Source: Oscillospiraceae bacterium
Lineage (GTDB): Bacteria; Bacillota; Clostridia; Oscillospirales; Ruminococcaceae
DNA length: 61,317 bases
Assembly (NCBI GenBank): GCA_018110905.1
Contig: JAGBAZ010000004.1
Coordinates: 1 to 61,317 of the forward strand
Direction of reading: 5' to 3'
The notes beneath the pieces are model-generated. The model searched no databases, was not told the origin of the DNA, and saw only the letters and a program-made list of their open reading frames with translations. The position numbers were made by a program, and so were the translations under genes. Shown here piece after piece: positions 25,038-34,557 of the stretch (the first letter of the stretch is position 1; each line of letters starts with the position of its first letter).

Positions 25038-26024
25038 ATGCTTAAAAAAACAATGTTGCTTTTCACGGCTGTGGCAGTTATCATGGTGCTTGCACTTTCT
25101 GCCTGTTCCGGCGGTTGGCGGGAAAGCTATGAAGGCTTTCTTGATGACCTTGTCGGAAAAGTTGACGTGGAAAAACAGCTTAGAAACGTTGATGCGGAGG
25201 AAGTTATCCGTGATAAGCTGAACGAATACAGCGAAGGCCAGACCATCTGGTTCCAGTTCGACGATTTTGACGGCGACGGAACATCTGAAGCTTTTGCTTT
25301 TTGCGGAAAAGCCGGTGCGGAATACCTCGAAGGCGTTCTCTGGTACGTAAACGAAAACTATGCCGCAGAACTTAAAGAAAGCGGAAAATGGGAGAACCCC
25401 GAAATCATCACTGTTGAAGATGCGGTTTTCCTTTTTGCGGAAAATTATGACGACGGACTTACCTATGTTTTCGGAATTGAGAACAGCAAAGTTTACGAAA
25501 CCGCAGTTTCCGGAATGTTCAGCGAACTTGAATACCAGGGCGGAACCGATTTTACCGCAGAATTCACTTCCTATGATTATTTTGAGGAAGAGGAACTTGC
25601 AAAACAGGAAGAACCCACGACCAAGAAATATTGGTTCTATATCAAAGACGGCGAATTTTACGAATACGGCGCGGACGATTCCCTTCGCCGTGCGGACCTT
25701 CGCAAATATGAAGCCGGTTCCGACGTTATGGATATTATCTATAAACAGGGCCTTACCGACGAGCTTCTTGCAAAATATTATCCCAATGCCACCGAGGAAG
25801 AACTTGACTTTATAGCGGAAGAAGCCGGATATTTCCACAGCATAATGCTCCGTGAAAACGGAATACTTCACCTTAACTTCTTCGGCGCTTATGAGGACTG
25901 TTTCTACATTACTTTTGCAGTAACGGAAACAAGTTCCGAAATTATCGATTGCGGCCGCGGTTTCTATCTTCCTGCAGCGGTCGAAGCCATCGCAACTTAT
26001 CCTGCGGAAGAAGAGGCAGAATGA
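25038..26024 (+). CDS. Uncharacterised lipoprotein within the nadD-yqeK operon
   Basis: 328 residues. Lipoprotein signal peptide with lipobox LSAC (Cys near 23). FDDFDGDGTSEAFAF near 75 resembles an EF-hand/FG-GAP-like calcium loop, as in many surface proteins that end sentence-like in acidic repeats. Acidic overall. It interrupts an otherwise standard operon and its stop overlaps the yqeK start by four bases, so it is co-translated with it. No family recognised. Confidence 0.7.
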   Translation: MLKKTMLLFTAVAVIMVLALSACSGGWRESYEGFLDDLVGKVDVEKQLRNVDAEEVIRDKLNEYSEGQTIWFQFDDFDGDGTSEAFAFCGKAGAEYLEGVLWYVNENYAAELKESGKWENPEIITVEDAVFLFAENYDDGLTYVFGIENSKVYETAVSGMFSELEYQGGTDFTAEFTSYDYFEEEELAKQEEPTTKKYWFYIKDGEFYEYGADDSLRRADLRKYEAGSDVMDIIYKQGLTDELLAKYYPNATEEELDFIAEEAGYFHSIMLRENGILHLNFFGAYEDCFYITFAVTETSSEIIDCGRGFYLPAAVEAIATYPAEEEAE

Positions 26025-26620
26025 TGGATACCGAAAAATTCTGCCGCCTTCCGGAAGAAGAACTTAAATCGGTGCTCAAATCAAGAATGAACGAGCACCG
26101 ATATGCTCATTCTCTGAACGTTGCAAAAAGAGCTGTATTCCTTGCCCGAAAATACGGTGCAGATCCGGAAAAAGCCGAATTTGCGGGCCTTGTTCACGAT
26201 ATCTGCAAGGGGATCCCGAACGAGGAACAGCTTGCAATAATCAGAAACGTGGGAATTGAGCTTGATGAGGATACCCTCAAATCCCCGGCTTTGTGGCATT
26301 CCATTGCCGGAGCGGTATATTGCGAGCACGAACTTGGCGTAACCGATAAAGACGTGCTCAACGCGGTGCGTTACCATACTTCCGGAAGAGGAAGCATGAG
26401 CATTCTTGAAAAAGTTATATATATGGCAGATTTAACAAGCGCAGAAAGAAACTATCCGGATGCGGAATATACCCGCAATCTTACAGATTTTGACCTTGAC
26501 CAGGGAATTGCCTATGGTGTCCGATGGATAGCCGGCGACCTTGAAAGGCGCGGTTTACCTAAAGGAAAAGACACCGAAGCACTTTTGGAAGAATATAAAA
26601 ACGTTGATATAACTATGTGA
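26021..26620 (+). CDS. yqeK: YqeK-type HD-domain Ap4A hydrolase
   Basis: 199 residues. HD metal-binding motif with RYAHSLNVAK near 27 and GLVHDICKG near 57, then the middle WHSIAGA segment and a late YMADL. Members symmetrically cleave diadenosine tetraphosphate. Start ATG 26021 or the adjacent ATG 26024 (better spacing from GAGG); both overlap the preceding stop. Followed by rsfS as usual. Confidence 0.9.
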   Translation: MMDTEKFCRLPEEELKSVLKSRMNEHRYAHSLNVAKRAVFLARKYGADPEKAEFAGLVHDICKGIPNEEQLAIIRNVGIELDEDTLKSPALWHSIAGAVYCEHELGVTDKDVLNAVRYHTSGRGSMSILEKVIYMADLTSAERNYPDAEYTRNLTDFDLDQGIAYGVRWIAGDLERRGLPKGKDTEALLEEYKNVDITM

Positions 26621-26635
26621 AAGGAAAAATGATTT

Positions 26636-26992
26636 ATGGAATCCAGAGAACTTGCACTTAAAATCGCAAAAATTCTTGACAGCAAAAAAGCAATCGGACT
26701 TCGCGTACTTAAAATCGGCGAAATCAGCAGCATCGGCGATTATTTTGTAATTGCTTCCGCAACCAACAAAAGCCACGTCCAGTCCCTTTCCGATGATATC
26801 GATTTCGCTCTCGGCCACGAGGACGGAATTGCACCCCAGAGAGTTGAAGGCTATTCTTCTGCAAGCTGGATACTCATGGACTATGCAAGCGTAATCGTTC
26901 ACATCTTCAATGACGAAGTCCGCGAATTCTATTCTCTCGAAAGACTTTGGTCCGATGCAAAAATCGAGGAAATCAACTTCGAGGAAGAATAA
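26636..26992 (+). CDS. rsfS: Ribosomal silencing factor RsfS
   Basis: 118 residues. Typical SIGDYFVIASATNKSHVQSL near 31 and the VEGYSSASWILMDYASVIVHIF core near 75. Binds L14 and blocks subunit joining under starvation. Last gene of the yhbY-nadD-yqeK-rsfS set; followed immediately by a repeat (26998). Confidence 0.94.
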   Translation: MESRELALKIAKILDSKKAIGLRVLKIGEISSIGDYFVIASATNKSHVQSLSDDIDFALGHEDGIAPQRVEGYSSASWILMDYASVIVHIFNDEVREFYSLERLWSDAKIEEINFEEE

Positions 26993-26997
26993 AATAA

Positions 26998-27048
26998 GCC
27001 TTCCCAGAGGGGAAGGTGGCATTTCCGAAGGAAATGACGGAAGAGGGA
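26998..27048 (+). repeat. Repeat C-related element
   Basis: CCTTCCCAGAGGGGAAGG stem, then GGCATTTCCGAAGGAAATGACGG (second small hairpin) and GAGGGA. Same architecture as the left halves of the repeats at 28183 and 53546. It provides or overlaps the region just before the NERD gene start. Confidence 0.6.
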
Positions 27049-27052
27049 TAAC

Positions 27053-27832
27053 ATGAGACATTTAAAACGACTCATTCGAAAACTGATAGGTACACCTAAA
27101 TTTATAGGAGAATATGGTGAGAAACTTACAGAAAGAGAACTTAGGTGGACTATTTCATTTGATGATAATGGGAAAATTCTTAAAAATTTATATGTCCCTT
27201 GCAGCGAAAAAGAAACTAGAGAAATAGACCTTTTATGTATAACATCAAAAGGACTTTTGGTTGTGGAAAGCAAAAACTATTCCGGATTTATTTTTGGAAA
27301 TGAAAAGAACAAAAATTGGGTAACTACGCTTTATGCTGGAAAAGATTGGCTCGGAAAGAAAGAAACCGAAAAACGCCATTTTTATAATCCGATTTGGCAG
27401 AATAGTGGTCATATCAAAGCACTAAAACATTATTTAAATAAAGATATTCAGACAATATCAATAATTGTGTTTTCAGAAAGATGTGAACTAAAAGATATCG
27501 TTGTTTCATCAAAAGATGTGTTTGTATGCAAAAGAGATGAATTACCTGAGATTACCCAAGAAATATGGGATTCTTATCCTGATGTTTTTAAAAAAGAACA
27601 AATAGATGATATTTACAATTGCTTGTCTTATTTAACTGAACAAGGAAAAGAGATAAAAAAAGAACATATTCTAAATATCGAAAGAAAGTTAAATGATGTC
27701 GAAAAATGTCCGATTTGTGGAGGAAAGCTCGTTTTGCGAACGGCAAAACAGGGGCAAAACATTGGACACCAGTTTTGGGGTTGTTCAAACTTCCCAAAAT
27801 GTAGATATACAAAAAGTTTCAAGGAAGAATAA
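27053..27832 (+). CDS. NERD-domain protein with C-terminal topoisomerase-type zinc finger
   Basis: 259 residues. NERD (nuclease-related) domain from about 15 to 130 with EREL near 24, EIDLLCITSKGLLVVESKNYSG (acidic D...E-x-K nuclease-like motif) near 57. The C-terminus has CPICGGKLVLRTA...FWGCSNFPKCRYTK, a four-Cys zinc ribbon found in type I topoisomerases. Likely DNA-interacting nuclease. It is clearly AT-richer than its neighbours and uses AGA/ATA/TTA codons they avoid, and it lies between repeat elements, which suggests horizontal acquisition. Confidence 0.82.
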   Translation: MRHLKRLIRKLIGTPKFIGEYGEKLTERELRWTISFDDNGKILKNLYVPCSEKETREIDLLCITSKGLLVVESKNYSGFIFGNEKNKNWVTTLYAGKDWLGKKETEKRHFYNPIWQNSGHIKALKHYLNKDIQTISIIVFSERCELKDIVVSSKDVFVCKRDELPEITQEIWDSYPDVFKKEQIDDIYNCLSYLTEQGKEIKKEHILNIERKLNDVEKCPICGGKLVLRTAKQGQNIGHQFWGCSNFPKCRYTKSFKEE

Positions 27833-27873
27833 GACTTCTCCTAAAGGGAAAGGCATGTTTTTTCAAAAATCCC

Positions 27874-27903
27874 TTGACAAAGCCCGTTTAATCTTGTTAT
27901 TAT
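27874..27903 (+). promoter_or_regulatory. Promoter of the leuS T-box leader
   Basis: Consensus TTGACA (27874-27879) and TATTAT (27898-27903) with an 18-bp spacer, upstream of the T-box RNA. Confidence 0.65.
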
Positions 27904-27911
27904 AAATCTAA

Positions 27912-28180
27912 TGTGTTTATATTAAAAATGCTTTGACAAAGAACAAGTAGTTTGTTTTTCCAATCAAAGAGAGCCGCAGTTTTGGTGAAATGCGGTATTG
28001 AAAAAGCAGATGAACTCACTTTCGAGCAGCCGGAAGAAATTGCGGTTTTCCGCAAAAGTAAAACCGGACGGCGCCGCCGTTATACGGAATTTGAGCCGGG
28101 CGCTTTTGCGCCAAAGAAAGTGGTACCGCGGGTAAAATTATGTTCCCGTCTTTCGTTTTGCGAAAGACGGGATTTTTTTA
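27912..28180 (+). ncRNA. Leucine-specific T-box leader
   Basis: Stem I region with GAGAGCCGCAG and a candidate CTC (Leu) specifier at 28015-28017 followed by A; the conserved T-box AAAGTGGTACCGCGGG at 28117-28132; and a terminator with arms CCCGTCTTTCG/CGAAAGACGGG (28145-28171) and an eight-base T-rich run. Uncharged tRNA-Leu would pair with the T-box and allow read-through into leuS. The specifier position is inferred from order and the downstream gene, not from a folded model. Confidence 0.88.
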
Positions 28181-28182
28181 TT

Positions 28183-28335
28183 GCCTCCCTTGTCTAAAGG
28201 GAGGGGGACCGTTGCGGTACGCACGGTGGAGGGATTCTGTAAAGATTTCCGCCACAACAAAAAGCTCAGCACAAAAAAGAATCCCCTCGCCACCGCTTAC
28301 GCGATGTGGCCCTCTCCCCTTTAACAAGGGGCGCA
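28183..28335 (+). repeat. Dispersed repeat C, copy 1
   Basis: Begins GCCTCCCTTGTCTAAAGGGAGG and ends with a 56-base segment (28280-28335, AATCCCCTCGCCACC...AAGGGGCGCA) identical to 53602-53657. Two related units face each other. It lies between the T-box terminator and the leuS ribosome binding site, so it is transcribed in the leuS leader. Confidence 0.85.
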
Positions 28336-28362
28336 TTTTAGTTAAACTGGAGGAACCGAAAA

Positions 28363-30762
28363 ATGAAAGGCTATGATTACGCCGCAATCGAAAAAAAGTG
28401 GCAGGACATCTGGGACGAAAAAAAACCCTATGCCGCAACCACTGATTATTCCAAGCCCAAATTTTATGGACTTGTTGAATTCCCCTATCCTTCCGGACAG
28501 GGACTTCACGTAGGACATCCCCGTTCCTACACCGCTTTGGATATTGTTTCCAGAAAAAAGAGAATGCAGGGCTATAACGTCCTTTATCCCATGGGCTGGG
28601 ACGCTTTCGGTCTTCCTACCGAAAACTTTGCAATCAAAAACCACATCCACCCCGAAATCGTAACTAAAAACAACGTTGACCATTTCAAAGCCCAGCTTAA
28701 ATCCCTCGGACTTTCCTTCGATTGGGACAGAGAGATCAACACCACCGACCCCAACTATTACAGATGGACCCAGTGGATCTTCATCCAGCTTTTCAAACGC
28801 GGCCTTGCTTATAAAAAAGAGGCTAACGTAAACTGGTGCACCGGCTGCAAAGTTGTTCTTGCAAACGAAGAAGTTGTAAACGGCGTTTGCGAACGCTGCG
28901 GAAGCGAAGTTGTCCACAAAGTCAAATCCCAGTGGATGCTCAAAATCACCGAATATGCCCAGCGTCTTATCGACGACCTCGATGAAGTCGATTACATCGA
29001 AAGAGTAAAAACCTCCCAGAAAAACTGGATCGGCCGTTCCACCGGCGCTGAAGTCAACTTCAACACCACCCTCGGCGACGTTCTCACCGTTTATACCACC
29101 CGCTGCGACACCCTTTTCGGCGCAACCTATATGGTAATGAGCCCGGAACACGCATATATCGAAAAATGGGCGGATAAGCTTGAAAACATCGACGAAGTAA
29201 GAGCATATCAGGCAGAAGCCGCGAAAAAATCCGACTTTGAACGTACCGAACTTGCAAAAGACAAAACCGGCGTTATGCTCAAAGGCGTTAAAGGCATCAA
29301 CCCCGTTACCAGAAAAGAAATCCCGATTTTTATTTCCGACTACGTTCTCACTTCCTATGGAACCGGTGCTATCATGGCCGTTCCGGCACACGATACCCGC
29401 GACTGGGAGTTTGCTAAAAAATTCGGTCTTCCGATAATCGAAGTTGTAAAAGGCGGCAACGTTGAGGAAGAAGCATATACCGACTGCAATGAGGGAATCA
29501 TGGTAAACTCCGGCTTTGAAGACGGAATGACCGTTGAGGAAGCCAAAAAAGCCATGATTGAATACCTTGAAAAAGAAGGCATCGGCCACGCAAAAGTTAA
29601 CTTCAAACTCCGCGACTGGGTATTCAGCCGCCAGAGATATTGGGGCGAACCTATCCCGATGATCTACTGCGAAAAATGCGGCTGGCAGCCTGTTCCGGAA
29701 GATCAGCTTCCTCTTCTCCTTCCGGAAGTTGAATCTTACGAACCCACCGATACCGGTGAAAGCCCTCTTTCCACCATGACCGATTGGGTCGAAACAACCT
29801 GTCCCTGCTGCGGAGGCCACGCACACCGCGAAACCGATACCATGCCCCAGTGGGCAGGTTCTTCCTGGTATTTCATCCGCTATTGCGACCCCACCTGCAC
29901 CACCGGAATTGCTTCCAAGGAAGCTCTTGATTACTGGATGCCCGTAGATTGGTACAACGGCGGTATGGAACATACCACCCTCCACCTTCTCTACAGCCGC
30001 TTCTGGCATAAATTCCTTTATGATATCGGCGCAGTTTCCACCAAGGAACCCTATTCCAAACGTACCAGCCACGGAATGATCCTTGGCGAAAACAACGAGA
30101 AAATGTCCAAATCCCGCGGAAACGTAGTAAACCCCGATGACGTAATCCGTGATTACGGTGCAGATACCCTCCGCCTTTACGAAATGTTCATCGGCGACTT
30201 TGAAAAAGCCGCTCCATGGAACACCAACTCCATCAAAGGCTGCAAACGCTTCCTCGACAGAGTATGGGCTCTCCAGGATATCATGTCCGGCGAAGGAATC
30301 CGCCCCGAACTCGAAAGCAACTTCCACAAGACCATCAAAAAGGTCGGCGAAGACGTTGATAACCTTAAGGCAAACACCGCCATCGCCGCAATGATGAGCC
30401 TTATCAACGATATCACCGCAACCGGAAGCATCACCAAGGACGAATACGAACTCTTCCTTACCCTTCTCAATCCCTTTGCACCTCATATTACCGAAGAACT
30501 CTGGGAAGTTCTCGGCCATGACGAGCTCCTCTGCAAACAGGATTGGCCCGCTTACGATGAAACAAAATGTGTTGACGCAACCATCGAAATGGTAGTTCAG
30601 ATCTGCGGAAAAATCAAAGCAAGAATGAACGTTGCCGCAGACGCAGATAAAGATACCTGCATCGCAGCAGCAAAAGAAGCCGCCGCCGCAGAACTTGAAG
30701 GAAAAACTATCCTCAAGGAAATCTGCGTTCCCGGAAAACTCGTTAACTTTGTTGCAAAATAA
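28363..30762 (+). CDS. leuS: Leucyl-tRNA synthetase
   Basis: 799 residues, bacterial size. Class I signature [11 protein letters not shown] near 46 (HIGH-type), zinc-binding CTGCKVV...CERCGS near 158-180, editing-domain [12 protein letters not shown] near 245, and KMSKSRGN near 580. Charges tRNA-Leu. Controlled by the T-box just upstream; GGAGG lies before ATG 28363. Confidence 0.97.
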   Translation: MKGYDYAAIEKKWQDIWDEKKPYAATTDYSKPKFYGLVEFPYPSGQGLHVGHPRSYTALDIVSRKKRMQGYNVLYPMGWDAFGLPTENFAIKNHIHPEIVTKNNVDHFKAQLKSLGLSFDWDREINTTDPNYYRWTQWIFIQLFKRGLAYKKEANVNWCTGCKVVLANEEVVNGVCERCGSEVVHKVKSQWMLKITEYAQRLIDDLDEVDYIERVKTSQKNWIGRSTGAEVNFNTTLGDVLTVYTTRCDTLFGATYMVMSPEHAYIEKWADKLENIDEVRAYQAEAAKKSDFERTELAKDKTGVMLKGVKGINPVTRKEIPIFISDYVLTSYGTGAIMAVPAHDTRDWEFAKKFGLPIIEVVKGGNVEEEAYTDCNEGIMVNSGFEDGMTVEEAKKAMIEYLEKEGIGHAKVNFKLRDWVFSRQRYWGEPIPMIYCEKCGWQPVPEDQLPLLLPEVESYEPTDTGESPLSTMTDWVETTCPCCGGHAHRETDTMPQWAGSSWYFIRYCDPTCTTGIASKEALDYWMPVDWYNGGMEHTTLHLLYSRFWHKFLYDIGAVSTKEPYSKRTSHGMILGENNEKMSKSRGNVVNPDDVIRDYGADTLRLYEMFIGDFEKAAPWNTNSIKGCKRFLDRVWALQDIMSGEGIRPELESNFHKTIKKVGEDVDNLKANTAIAAMMSLINDITATGSITKDEYELFLTLLNPFAPHITEELWEVLGHDELLCKQDWPAYDETKCVDATIEMVVQICGKIKARMNVAADADKDTCIAAAKEAAAAELEGKTILKEICVPGKLVNFVAK

Positions 30763-30778
30763 AATATAAAAAAGCAGG

Positions 30779-30804
30779 GCGGGAGCCAAGGCTCCCGCCG
30801 CTTT
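30779..30804 (+). terminator. Terminator after leuS
   Basis: GCGGGAGCC-AA-GGCTCCCGC stem (30779-30798) followed by CGCTTTTAT; the T run is short, so it may be leaky toward the next gene. Confidence 0.65.
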
Positions 30805-30822
30805 TATAAGGAGATTTTTTAT

Positions 30823-32058
30823 ATGAACCAAAAAATGCTTTGGCAATATGCAAGACTTATCGTCGGGGTCGGAATCGACCTTCAGAAAGGCCAGACCCTT
30901 GTAATAAACTGCCCCGTTGACCGCGCGGATTTCGGAAGACTTCTCACCACCGCGGCTTATGACCTTGGCGCAAAGGACGTTGTAATGCTCTGGCGCGATG
31001 ATTACTGCACCCGTGAACACTGGCTCCGGGCCGATGACAGCCTTTTTGACGGCGTTTACAGCTGGGACGCAGACAGACTCAACACCCTTGCAAAAGAGGG
31101 CGCAGGCTATATTTCCATTGCCGCTGCAGACCCTGAAAACCTTAAAGGTGTTGACCAGGAACGCCAGCGCCGCTACAGCATCGCTTCCAACCGGGACCTC
31201 AAGGATTTTTATAACCTCGAAATGACAAACGGATTCCCCTGGTGCGTTGCTTCCGTTCCGATAACCGCTTGGGCGGAAAAAGTTTTTCCGGAACTTAAAG
31301 GGGAAGAGGCAAACGAAAAACTTTGGGAAACCATTTTTAAAATGGTCCGCATCACCGAAGACGGCGACGCCGTTGAAGCCTGGAAGGAACATTGCGGAAA
31401 CCTTGAACGCCGCGCGAATATTCTCAACGAAATGAACCTTGAATCCGTTCATTACAAAAACTCCCTCGGAACCGATCTTACCGTTGAGCTTCCGGAAAAC
31501 TGCCGCTGGCTTGCAGGCGGAGATACCTCCAAAGCAGGTTTCAAATTTGTAGCAAACATGCCCACCGAAGAAATTTTCTCCGCACCGAAGCGCGACGGAA
31601 TAAACGGTGTTCTCTATTCCGCAAGACCCCTTGTTCTTAACGGAAACATTGTTGATAAAATCTGCTTTGAATTTGAAAACGGAAAAATCGTAAAAGCCAC
31701 CGCGGAAAAAGGCGAAGAAGTTCTTAACAAGGCTCTTGATACCGACGAAAACAGCCGCTTCCTCGGCGAAATTGCCCTTGTTCCGTATGATTCTCCGATT
31801 TCCAACAGCAAAATCACTTTCTTCAACACCCTTTTCGATGAAAACGCTTCCTGCCATTTCGCTTTCGGCGAAGCCTATCCTTCCAGCATCGAAGGCGGCG
31901 ACGATATGACCGAAGAAGAACTTTTCGAGCGCGGAATAAACGCTTCCGCCGGAGTTCACGTTGACTTTATGGTCGGAACCGCAGACCTTTCCATAACCGG
32001 AAAGACCCGCGACGGAAAAGAAGCAACCATCTTCGAAAACGGAAACTTTGTGTTCTGA
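30823..32058 (+). CDS. M29-family (thermophilic-type) aminopeptidase
   Basis: 411 residues. Family features: GVGIDLQKGQTLVI near 15, the NLESVHYKNSLGTDLTVEL middle part, NMPTEEIFSAPKRDGINGV near 245 and VDFMVGTADLSI near 380, which hold the metal ligands Glu, His and Asp of M29 enzymes (AmpS/PepS). Cytoplasmic removal of N-terminal residues from peptides. Strong ribosome binding site AAGGAG. Confidence 0.9.
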   Translation: MNQKMLWQYARLIVGVGIDLQKGQTLVINCPVDRADFGRLLTTAAYDLGAKDVVMLWRDDYCTREHWLRADDSLFDGVYSWDADRLNTLAKEGAGYISIAAADPENLKGVDQERQRRYSIASNRDLKDFYNLEMTNGFPWCVASVPITAWAEKVFPELKGEEANEKLWETIFKMVRITEDGDAVEAWKEHCGNLERRANILNEMNLESVHYKNSLGTDLTVELPENCRWLAGGDTSKAGFKFVANMPTEEIFSAPKRDGINGVLYSARPLVLNGNIVDKICFEFENGKIVKATAEKGEEVLNKALDTDENSRFLGEIALVPYDSPISNSKITFFNTLFDENASCHFAFGEAYPSSIEGGDDMTEEELFERGINASAGVHVDFMVGTADLSITGKTRDGKEATIFENGNFVF

Positions 32059-32079
32059 TGCTCAAGAATATAAAAAAGA

Positions 32080-32108
32080 CCCCCGTGCTCAAATTTTGAG
32101 CACGGGGG
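32080..32108. terminator. Bidirectional terminator with GTGCTC stem
   Basis: CCCCCGTGCTCAAA/TTTGAGCACGGGGG, a perfect stem with a small loop; T run is best on the minus strand side. Lies between converging aminopeptidase and M56-M23 genes. Confidence 0.85.
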
Positions 32109-32114
32109 ATTCTT

Positions 32115-34151
32115 TTATGGCAATGTTATAAATTCGGAAGGATCGGTGTATTCACCGTTTATTCGAAGTTCAAAATGAAGATGAATTCCGGTGGAATTTC
32201 CGGTTGAACCCATTGTGCCGATGGTTTCGCCTGCTTTAACTTCCTGCCCAAGTTCAACATGGATATCGTGAAGATGAGCATAAAGAGTCTGAATTCCGCC
32301 GCCATGGTTGATGATAACGTGGTAACCGTAACCGGTTTTGTCCCATTTGACCTTGACAACCTGGCCTTCTGCGGCGGCAAGAATTTCGGTGCCGGTTCCG
32401 CCTTCGCTTGCAATATCCATTCCGTTGTGACCTTTGTAATTTCCGAATTCGGCGGCAACATAGCCGTTTTCAACGGGAGGAACAATCTGAAGCTCGAGAT
32501 CTTCAACCGCGATATATGTCAAGGTATCTCCGGGTTTATATTTTTCTTCAGGAGGTTCCGCATGTTTTCTTTCATAAGTTTCGGAATAAACGGAATAACC
32601 AAGGTTTTCAATATCAATTTCCGCATCTTCGAAATTTCCGTAAATACGAAGGTCAAAAGCCTCCTCGATATTTTCACAGGGTGTTCCGACAGAAATTTCG
32701 AGATTGTTGTTTTCGGCACCTACATAAATCCCGTTTTCACGAAGAGCATCGCCATAGGTGATTCTTACATAAGTTTCGTTGGAAGGAATCAGTACCACGG
32801 TTGCGGAAGAAGGATCCGCAAAGGAAAAACCGGAAACGGAAATTTTTTCGATTTTTTCTATCTGTTTAAGGGAAAAGGAATCTGTAGAATAATTGTTCGG
32901 CGGAACATCGCCGTAATATCCCAAAAGTTCTTCCGAAACTTCCGGGATTTCATTTATAACCTTACCCGGATTTTTGTTTACGGAAACCACATTTCCGTTG
33001 TTGGGGTCAATTGTTACCACGGCGGCGGTTTCGCCGGTTTTAAGATCCACAATAGCGATGGAATTGTTTTCAAGCTGGATTTCAACATAATCTTCCAGAA
33101 GTTTGTCGATTTCTTCCGGAAGTTTTTCTTCAAATTCCTTCTGTTCATTCAAAATGGAAATTAATTCGGAAAGATTTCCTTCCGGAAAGGGTCCTTTTTC
33201 TTCCGTTTCCGGAAGAGTTCCGCAGGCGGTCATTATAAAAACGACCGCCCCGAAAACCAGAAGAACGGGCAAAAATTTTGTTTTTTTCTTTTTGTTGTTC
33301 ATGATAGATGTCACTCTTTCACAAAGTGACGCGGCGCTGAAAAAGTTCAGGGAAAGGCTTTCGCGCTCTGCAAAATCAAGGATCGTGTTTGCATAAAAAG
33401 CGGCTTTTTCATTCCCAAGTGCCGAAAGCACCCTTTCGTCACAATATCTTTCAAGATCGCGGTCAAATAATTTCACCATATGCCAGACAGCCGGATTGAA
33501 CCAGTTGAGCGAAAGGGCAAAAAGCGCAAGAACTTTAAGCACCGCATCGTGATCTTTTATGTGCGTCTGTTCGTGCATAAGAACAAAAGAAAGCTGCTTT
33601 TCGGAAACGTCTTCCGGAATGATTATCACCGGTCTGAAAATTCCGAAGCTGAGGGGTGAAGCCACGGAAGAACTTTTGTAAAAACAAATTTTTCTGCCGG
33701 AGAATTCCGAGGGGATATCGTCCATCGGAACACAGCCGCGGCAAATTTGTTTTATATTTTTCCGGTGACGCAAAACAAAAAAGCCTCCGCAGAAAACCGC
33801 ACCGAAACCCCATATTGAAAGGAGTATCTGTTCAGAAGAAATTTCGGTTTTTTGGACTTTTGGTGCTTTCGGAAGATCGGTTTTCTGATTCGGAACAAAA
33901 AATTCTTCATAACCATCTTCCCAAAGGAGCGGCTGGTTTATAAAGAATTCTGTTTTCTGTTCCCGGATAGGGGCATAAATGCTTGCGCCGGAAGAAAATT
34001 CAAAAGGGATCAGAAGCCGGAAGATGACAAGTATCCAAAGCAGCACAAAGACTTTTGAAAAAACTTTGTCCTTCAAAAAATTTCTTATAAGAGCTATCGC
34101 CAGAATTGCTGCCGAAGCGGCAATGTTTGAAAAAAGAAGACCCATCATCAT
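32115..34151 (-). CDS. BlaR1-type M56 metalloprotease fused to an M23 (LytM) peptidase domain
   Basis: 678 residues. N-terminal M56 membrane protease: membrane segments near 5-25, 33-50 and 108-126; zinc motif MHEQTH near 193 with downstream ERYCDERVL; a further membrane segment near 298-316. The extracellular part runs 317-560 (unknown, acidic) and ends in an M23 endopeptidase with HNGMD near 574 and HLHFEL near 657, both intact. BlaR1 proteins normally end in a beta-lactam-binding domain; here a wall hydrolase replaces it. Overlaps the blaI-like stop by four bases. Likely senses or reshapes peptidoglycan and relieves the repressor (inference). Confidence 0.85.
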   Translation of the reverse strand: MMMGLLFSNIAASAAILAIALIRNFLKDKVFSKVFVLLWILVIFRLLIPFEFSSGASIYAPIREQKTEFFINQPLLWEDGYEEFFVPNQKTDLPKAPKVQKTEISSEQILLSIWGFGAVFCGGFFVLRHRKNIKQICRGCVPMDDIPSEFSGRKICFYKSSSVASPLSFGIFRPVIIIPEDVSEKQLSFVLMHEQTHIKDHDAVLKVLALFALSLNWFNPAVWHMVKLFDRDLERYCDERVLSALGNEKAAFYANTILDFAERESLSLNFFSAASLCERVTSIMNNKKKKTKFLPVLLVFGAVVFIMTACGTLPETEEKGPFPEGNLSELISILNEQKEFEEKLPEEIDKLLEDYVEIQLENNSIAIVDLKTGETAAVVTIDPNNGNVVSVNKNPGKVINEIPEVSEELLGYYGDVPPNNYSTDSFSLKQIEKIEKISVSGFSFADPSSATVVLIPSNETYVRITYGDALRENGIYVGAENNNLEISVGTPCENIEEAFDLRIYGNFEDAEIDIENLGYSVYSETYERKHAEPPEEKYKPGDTLTYIAVEDLELQIVPPVENGYVAAEFGNYKGHNGMDIASEGGTGTEILAAAEGQVVKVKWDKTGYGYHVIINHGGGIQTLYAHLHDIHVELGQEVKAGETIGTMGSTGNSTGIHLHFELRINGEYTDPSEFITLP

Positions 34152-34513
34152 TCTTCACCCATGTTTTTTACAAGGTCGCGGAGGTTTTTAAGCTGGTCGG
34201 GGCTTATTTTTCCGCTTCCGATAAGGGCAGAAACCAAAAGATCCGGAGAACCGCCGAAAAGACGGTCGATAAGTTCGAAAGCTTCGGTTTCCTGAACTTC
34301 GTTTTTGGAAACGGCGGCCTTACATAAAAAACCCGGATCGGTGCGGATAACCGCCCCTTTTTCAACGCATTTTTTAATGACGGTATAGGTTGTGGTTTTG
34401 CTCCAGCCAATGCTTTCGGAAAGGGAAGAAGCAATTTCCTTTGCGGTCATTTCGCCGTTTTTCCAAAGAAGCTCCATAACGCGGATTTCTGAAGAAAAAA
34501 GTTTTTCGGTCAA
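34148..34513 (-). CDS. BlaI/MecI-family transcriptional repressor
   Basis: 121 residues. Winged helix with SSEIRVMELLWKNGEMTAKEIA and the recognition-helix region WSKTTTYTVIKKCVEKG, then a dimerisation tail. BlaI repressors are cleaved after activation of their M56 partner, encoded immediately downstream in an overlapping frame. I start at TTG 34513, six bases after AGAGGTG; the GTG at 34522 overlaps that binding site. Probably autoregulated through the dyads at 34529 and 34559. Confidence 0.88.
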   Translation of the reverse strand: MTEKLFSSEIRVMELLWKNGEMTAKEIASSLSESIGWSKTTTYTVIKKCVEKGAVIRTDPGFLCKAAVSKNEVQETEAFELIDRLFGGSPDLLVSALIGSGKISPDQLKNLRDLVKNMGEE

Positions 34514-34528
34514 TTTTGTCACCTCTTG

Positions 34529-34544
34529 TTCTATTGCAGTAGAA
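34529..34544. promoter_or_regulatory. BlaI-like operator dyad 1
   Basis: TTCTATTGCAGTAGAA, an almost perfect palindrome, just upstream of the repressor start and downstream of the -10. Its centre is 30 bp, about three helical turns, from the second dyad. Confidence 0.6.
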
Positions 34545-34557
34545 TTCTACGGTTTTC

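Noticed and set aside
28342..31959. A 1205-codon open frame on the minus strand opposite leuS and the M29 aminopeptidase gene
   Set aside because: It is the complement of two clear genes. It stays open because those genes avoid TTA, CTA and TCA codons. Its translation is low-complexity and rich in Phe, Cys and Gly, with no domain.
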